In this document: positions 45,701 through 51,730 of the stretch, in pieces | Layout: each line of letters begins with the position of its first letter | Position numbering within the stretch: the first letter of the stretch is position 1 | Source of the DNA: Chrysaora quinquecirrha | Taxonomy: Eukaryota > Cnidaria > Scyphozoa > Semaeostomeae > Pelagiidae | Direction: 5' to 3' | Assembly (NCBI GenBank): GCA_014526335.1 | Contig: JACTAT010000014.1 | Span: 6,170,393 to 6,234,392 of the forward strand | DNA: 64,000 nucleotides | Notes under the pieces: generated by a model | What the model saw: only the letters and a program-made list of their open reading frames with translations | Told to the model about the DNA's origin: nothing | The model's database searches: none | Position numbers and translations under genes: made by a program

Positions 45701-48700
45701 TTCGATAACTGACTCGCTATTCATTTGTCTGCAAAGCAAAAATAAACAGTTATAGAAAATACGATATTACACGAAAAAACAGCGAGTTGGTCACTTAAAC
45801 ACGAACTGCAAAAAGTCGTATCATAGTAAAACTTTCTGTATAACGGATATCAGTGGGGTTAATACTACTGTTCATTGTGGAGAGGTGTTCGGTGTATGGA
45901 GGTTTGTTTAAACAAAGGAATAACCTTTGGGACGTAATTTATACGTTATTCGGAGGTCTCCGTTGTAGAGGTATAAAACAGAGGAGGTTCCAGTATTTTT
46001 TTAAATAGTTTCGGGAACGAGGTCAGTAGTGTTATCATTTTAGTGTCCAGCAATTCAACTCAATAGCGATAATAACGACACGTGTAGCGAGTCTAATAGG
46101 CATCAACGGTCTTGCAATCAAGAGCAGAACGCCATGATCACCAGTACTCAACACCCAGGATCTTAGACTTATTGCTTGCGTCGTTAGTTTCCGCTCCTCC
46201 ACCGCCCCGACACCCCGTTACAGTTTGAGCGATCTCATTTGAGTGTAAGCCTCGGTTTCATTAGCGATAACTAGGACTCACGTAATAAGTCTAGCAAGAT
46301 CTTATTCCTCTCGTATATTTTCTCAATGTTTTTTGTAGATTTCGCAAATTTTCTTCAAGGAAATAAGCACACGGCGAACAAAAGGGAGGGCTGTGTTTTG
46401 AGGAGGTTAAAGTGCTCAGCTACTGCTGTTCCATGCAAAACAAATAGTTTAATGATTTCGTCATTTATTTAAGAACTTGTTTCTTTCGTGAATCAGGAAA
46501 TCTATGTTCTTAGTAGATTCTTTCTTCTGTCCTGTCAAGACATTTGCTAAGAAATATAGCTAGTACTGTACGTCAATAAGTTCACTCCCCCGTGTTCTCA
46601 GCCCATCAATAGAGGTTTCCGCAAAAGATGGCGGCCGTTTCTGTCAATCCCTTGTTTTTCTTAACGTGTTTCGAAGGGAATTCTGGGAATAATTTCCTTA
46701 GCCACAAATTCAACATCTGCAGCTATGTAAAAAACGTAACTAAGGAAATTATTCCCAGAATTCCTTTCGAAAATCCTTAATGAAAACAATAGGCAAAAAC
46801 GGCGGCCATCTTTTGCGGAAGCGTCTATTGAATTCAAATTTAATTAGTTAAAGCCCATAAAAATATTGTCAAGCGTGGTGAGCTTATCTAGCTTAGTGAG
46901 GTCATCTAACCTATTAAGCCTGGTTCTCACATGTCGCAAAGCATTGGCGATCTTTGCAGACAGAATCCTCTCACGCGATATGTGATCATTTGTTGACAAC
47001 CAAAGTGACATCGCATGAGAAGATTCTGTACGCAAAGATCATTGATGCTTTGCGACATATGAAAGCAATGCTTTCAGGGCGGATCATATGAGAGTTTTCA
47101 GCCCGGGCTGGAATTTCAGCTCGGTTAGCCGGGTTGAAATTAGCACGCAATGACATGAACGTTTCCAGCCGGGCTGAAATGGAATACGTAAGACAAATGA
47201 CGCCAAAATTGAAACATTTTGGCATGAAACTCAAGCCACAGTCAAACTGGGCTTGCGCGAAGAGAGTTTTCAGCCCGGGCTGGAAAAAATTGCGATTACA
47301 TGACATATCTCAGCCCGTTCAAGCGGGCTGGAAATCCTAGCCCGCCTAGCTGAAGGAGGGCTGGAATTCCAGCCCAGGCTGAGTTTTCAACCCGGACTGA
47401 AATTATCTCATGTAATCGCAAAATCAATTTTGCAGAGAGATGACTGGAGGAGGGCTGAGTTTGCAGCCCGTTTAACCGGGCTGAAATTCCAGCCCGGGCT
47501 GAAAACTCTCGTATAATCAGCCCCTTAGTCCAGGGCCACGAGCTACAGTTCTCTTCTAATCAGTAAAATTCAAACTAAAATTTCTAAGCTATCAATACCT
47601 TAGGCTTTTGAATATCCCTTTGAAAAACAATTGCAATTCATTGCTTTGCACAACTGGCAATTGTTTCGCAATGCTCATTAGTTGATTCACAGTCTGTGCA
47701 ATCAAATTAAGGTCTGCCCTTCTTGGAGGCTTGTTCAAACACTCAATATAAACAGAAACAAGGTCTAAAAAACAAAATAGGAATTTAATGAATTTTATGA
47801 GAACTAAGGTGACCATAAAGGACAGTTGCATATTAAAATAGACAGTGCATGCTAAAAATCAAACCAAAAACGTTAGGCAAGGATGAGAAAACAATTATTT
47901 ACTGAAACCTTGAACTCTGGCTTTAAAACTTTCTGCGACGTTTTTAAGGGCTAAAGGGGGTAAAACCCTACTTGCATCTTTTCTCTCCCCAGGGCCTCTT
48001 TAATAGGACCATTACCGGGAATCCTACTGTTGTGTTAAGAAATGGGACAAAAGGCTATAGATCAATACAATGAGAGGAGGGGGAATGGTAGACTTGCTTC
48101 TCAAGTCCCTAAATTCGCTCACATTAAATTGAATTGATGTTGTTGTTGTTCGCTTCAGTCGTTTGTTTGAGCATCCAGCAATTCAATTCAATAGCCATAA
48201 CTACGACTCATGAAGTAAGTCTAGGGGGATGGTTGAGCAAATGCCCCCCAAGTAAGTATGTTATAGAGGCCTTGCTTTACCCTCTGCTAGACTAGACTTA
48301 TTAATCGAGTCCAAGTTATTGAAGCTACCATCTTTGGTTGTTGTTGTTGTTAGAAAGCTGCTCAAACTGGACTGGTAAATTGCTATTGTTGTTGGTATAG
48401 ATTTACATGTACGAACAGAACTGAAACTCGTGTAATAAGTCTACCGCTAGACTAAGACCTACTTCTATAAAGCTAATCAGTCAGATAGTATATGTAATAG
48501 AAACATTTTGTTTCAAAGCTATGATTTGTCTCCGAATTTTCATTTGCTTTGATAAGACTATTCGCAGCCCAGTCCAACCTATTAAGGGGATTTTCTGCCA
48601 AATTAAACAGGATAATATTGCTAGAGTTCACAATTATTTCAATCCTGCAGTTGATTTCTGCAAAACTTCCTGCGGCAAATTTTAACCCCCAAAAATTTCC

Positions 48701-51691
48701 GGGGAACAAGGTTCTCAAGTTCTGTTACTTATTACACCTCCACGAGATTACAACCAAAACAAGGGGATTTCTAAGGGATTTTCTAAAAGGACCGATATTT
48801 CTAAGGGATTTCGTTAAAAGAAAGGGTTGTCGAGCAAAGATGTACGAGATTTTGAAGGACTGAATCGCCCGTCACAATGCGTCAGGGCAGGTTGATGAAT
48901 AACATATTCTCAATTCAATTCATGTTGAAATACGATCGAGCGATTCTTTGGCTGTGTGTCAGAGAAAGACTCAAGCAGGCAAGACCACAGACAAGACCAT
49001 GGCTGTAAAGATTGCCAGGAGCTGCTCTCACGTTTTTTCTTATCACTCAGTTTACTCTGAGCTTCGCTTTCAAAAAGCCAACTAATTAAATCACCTAAGG
49101 AAATGAAAAGCAGGCCATAACGTAAAAGAAGTTGGAGAAAATTCGACATCCCATATCCCCTGACCTTTTTAAATTTGGTCGAATGAAACCAGGCTTAAGG
49201 ATAAGTTGGTTAGAACGATGGGATACATTTCCAGACCTATCTTTCATCAATTAAATTGTATCACTCTTGGTTAGAATTTGGATTACGCTTTGCTCCTAGG
49301 TCAGTTGTTTCTGTCTGTTTCTGACGTTTATACCTGAGGATATCAGAAAAGAAAGCTTTTGAGTAAATGTACCGAAACGCCGTGAAGACAGGAGGATTTT
49401 CTGTAGCACAAAACAAAAAGGCTGTGTACATTTGAAACTGGGTTTTTGCATGCAGAAAGCTAAGAAGATTTTGAAAACGAGGCCCTTTTGTTGAAAGGAG
49501 GTGGACAGTGGAAGGGTCCAAGCGAATCGATAAGAACTTTTTCCACTCAGACTGGCTGCATCAGCCCGTTCCCTAGACTTGCTAAACAAGTCTCTGTTTT
49601 CCTTCTGAGAGAACTGATAGGTCGCTGATAACAGAGACCTCTTCCGGAGCTGCTCTGAACAACAACAACATCAATTACAGCGAGGGGGGAGGGAGAGACT
49701 ATAAATCCCCCTCGCTGTTATTACTGTTGTTGTTGGTGTTCAGAGCAGCTCGGGAAGAGGTCTTTGTCATAAGCGGCCTATCAGTCATCAGGAGCATAAC
49801 AGAGACTTGTGTAGCGAGTCTGCTCCTCTGTAGCGAGTCTACTTTCAACTATTCATCGCAATTTTGAACATTTTCATAAAATTTTATGAGTAATAATTTA
49901 GAGCCTTACTTTGCCACATCTTCAAGTTCAGTTCGTGCATATGCATTTTCACCGAGATAAAATATTTGAGTAAACAGCTGGTGTACTCATTCATGAACCA
50001 GATTCTCGTTTTTTCTTCCGCCATTATATTCCATATATGAAGGAAGACACTCTCCGACCTCAAACAAGGTCCACCTATGCAAAGCAATTGTTAAACACTG
50101 TTAACAATTTGTTTACAAACAATCTATAACTAGCAACTTTTTCCAACGTTGTAGCAACACAAAATTACGACATACACCCGTTTTCTATAAGGAACTTCTG
50201 GTCTAAACTGAGACTGAAGTTCCTTAATTTGTTACAAATTGAGGCTGAAAGTACTTGTCTAACATTTAAGCCTGGTTTTCAGGCACGGCTGTACACGGGC
50301 TGAGAAAGCGTTGCAACGCTTCGACCTTTTCAAAGAGGCCTGGGTCGGAGTAATTTTCAGCGACATTTTTCTGGAAAATGGTCTGTGCTTTTGTTAGACA
50401 TTTCAATCAGAAGAGTGCTTCAAAAGGAATCCTCTCCGTGTGCAACGACTGGAATTACGGTCGTTTTAGGAGAGGTAGTTCAGCAAATTTTCCAGCTCCA
50501 AATTCACGAATAATGGAAGAAAAAGAGATTAAAGGAATCTGCAACAATAAATGTTGAAAATATGTGCAGAAATTCAGGAAACAAGATACAAGCAACTCAC
50601 AAACAGGAAAATACTTCATTAAATGTCTCCTTGAGCAGATATGGTGGGATTTGAAGCCTTTCTTTCACTTTTATTCGAATAAAACGTGAATTTGAAGTAA
50701 AATTTGCTGCACAACATCTCCTGAAACGACCGTAATTTTAGTTGCTCCACTCGGAGAGGTTTCCCTTACTAAAAATGTCTACCATTTTCCAGAAAAATTT
50801 CGCGCCGACCCAGGCTTCTTTGAAATAGAGTATAAATGTCAGAAACAGACTGAAACAGATGACTAATGACAACACCAATACTGCCTTATTCAGTACCGTC
50901 GAGAAGGGGGGGAGGGGGGGGGTAGGGGGGTAAAAGGTCCGGGGCCCGTAAAAATTAAGAACTATTGACTTTAATGACAATATTAACGATTTTGCAAACA
51001 TGAAAGCGGGAAAAGCTTTATTTTGAGAGTTTGAAATTTTGTTCCTAATATTTTATTTTTATTTTACTAACACAAAACGATGCTAATTACTCACCAATAC
51101 TGTCTTTTCAATAACCTTGCGTGAAATACTCAAATTATTTTTCATGATACATATTTTAAAAAGGCGTTTCCTTCATTTTCTGAGAGTTTAGAGGGCGTGG
51201 TCACAAAAAATTTTCGGCCCACCTCTCCAGATAACTCCAGGCTCTCGACCGCCCTGGCCTTATTCAATTGTCTGGGTCTGTTTCTGACGTTTATGCTCTG
51301 AGGAGTGTGAAATGAAAAGGCTTTTAAATATGTCCAAAGATATTGCCGCTTTTTCTCCCAACTTGGAGTATGTTAAAAGCAGGTTTCTTCTTAGATTTAG
51401 GAACAGTTTGAAATTCACGCTGTATCTGGGATAGCAATATATGTAAGTATGTAATAATTTAATTATGGTACCTTAATTTTAATAATAAAGGTTTTTGAGT
51501 GGTACAAAATTTAGAAAAATTGCGTGAAACAGCAGAAACATCTCTGGACATACTAGAAGCTTTTTATCTGATACTCCTCAGAGTATAAACGTCTGAAACA
51601 GACACAGAAAATTCCAATATGCGAAATTTATATCAAGGTGCGGATTGGTTAGTTAGTTGGTTAGTTATTAAGGTAGTTAGACAGCTAATTG

Positions 51692-51730
<39 letters not shown>

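Larger units (their letters stand above)
47765..49909. other. ATM intron E4-E3, non-coding
   Basis: Apart from the MITE at 48293 and foldback at 49627 I see no coding exon or other structure in these 2.1 kb. Confidence 0.6.

Noticed and set aside
51330..51440. Possible extra ATM exon reading [17 protein letters not shown]
   Set aside because: Lies within a TIR element, wrong phase for E3, no convincing similarity.
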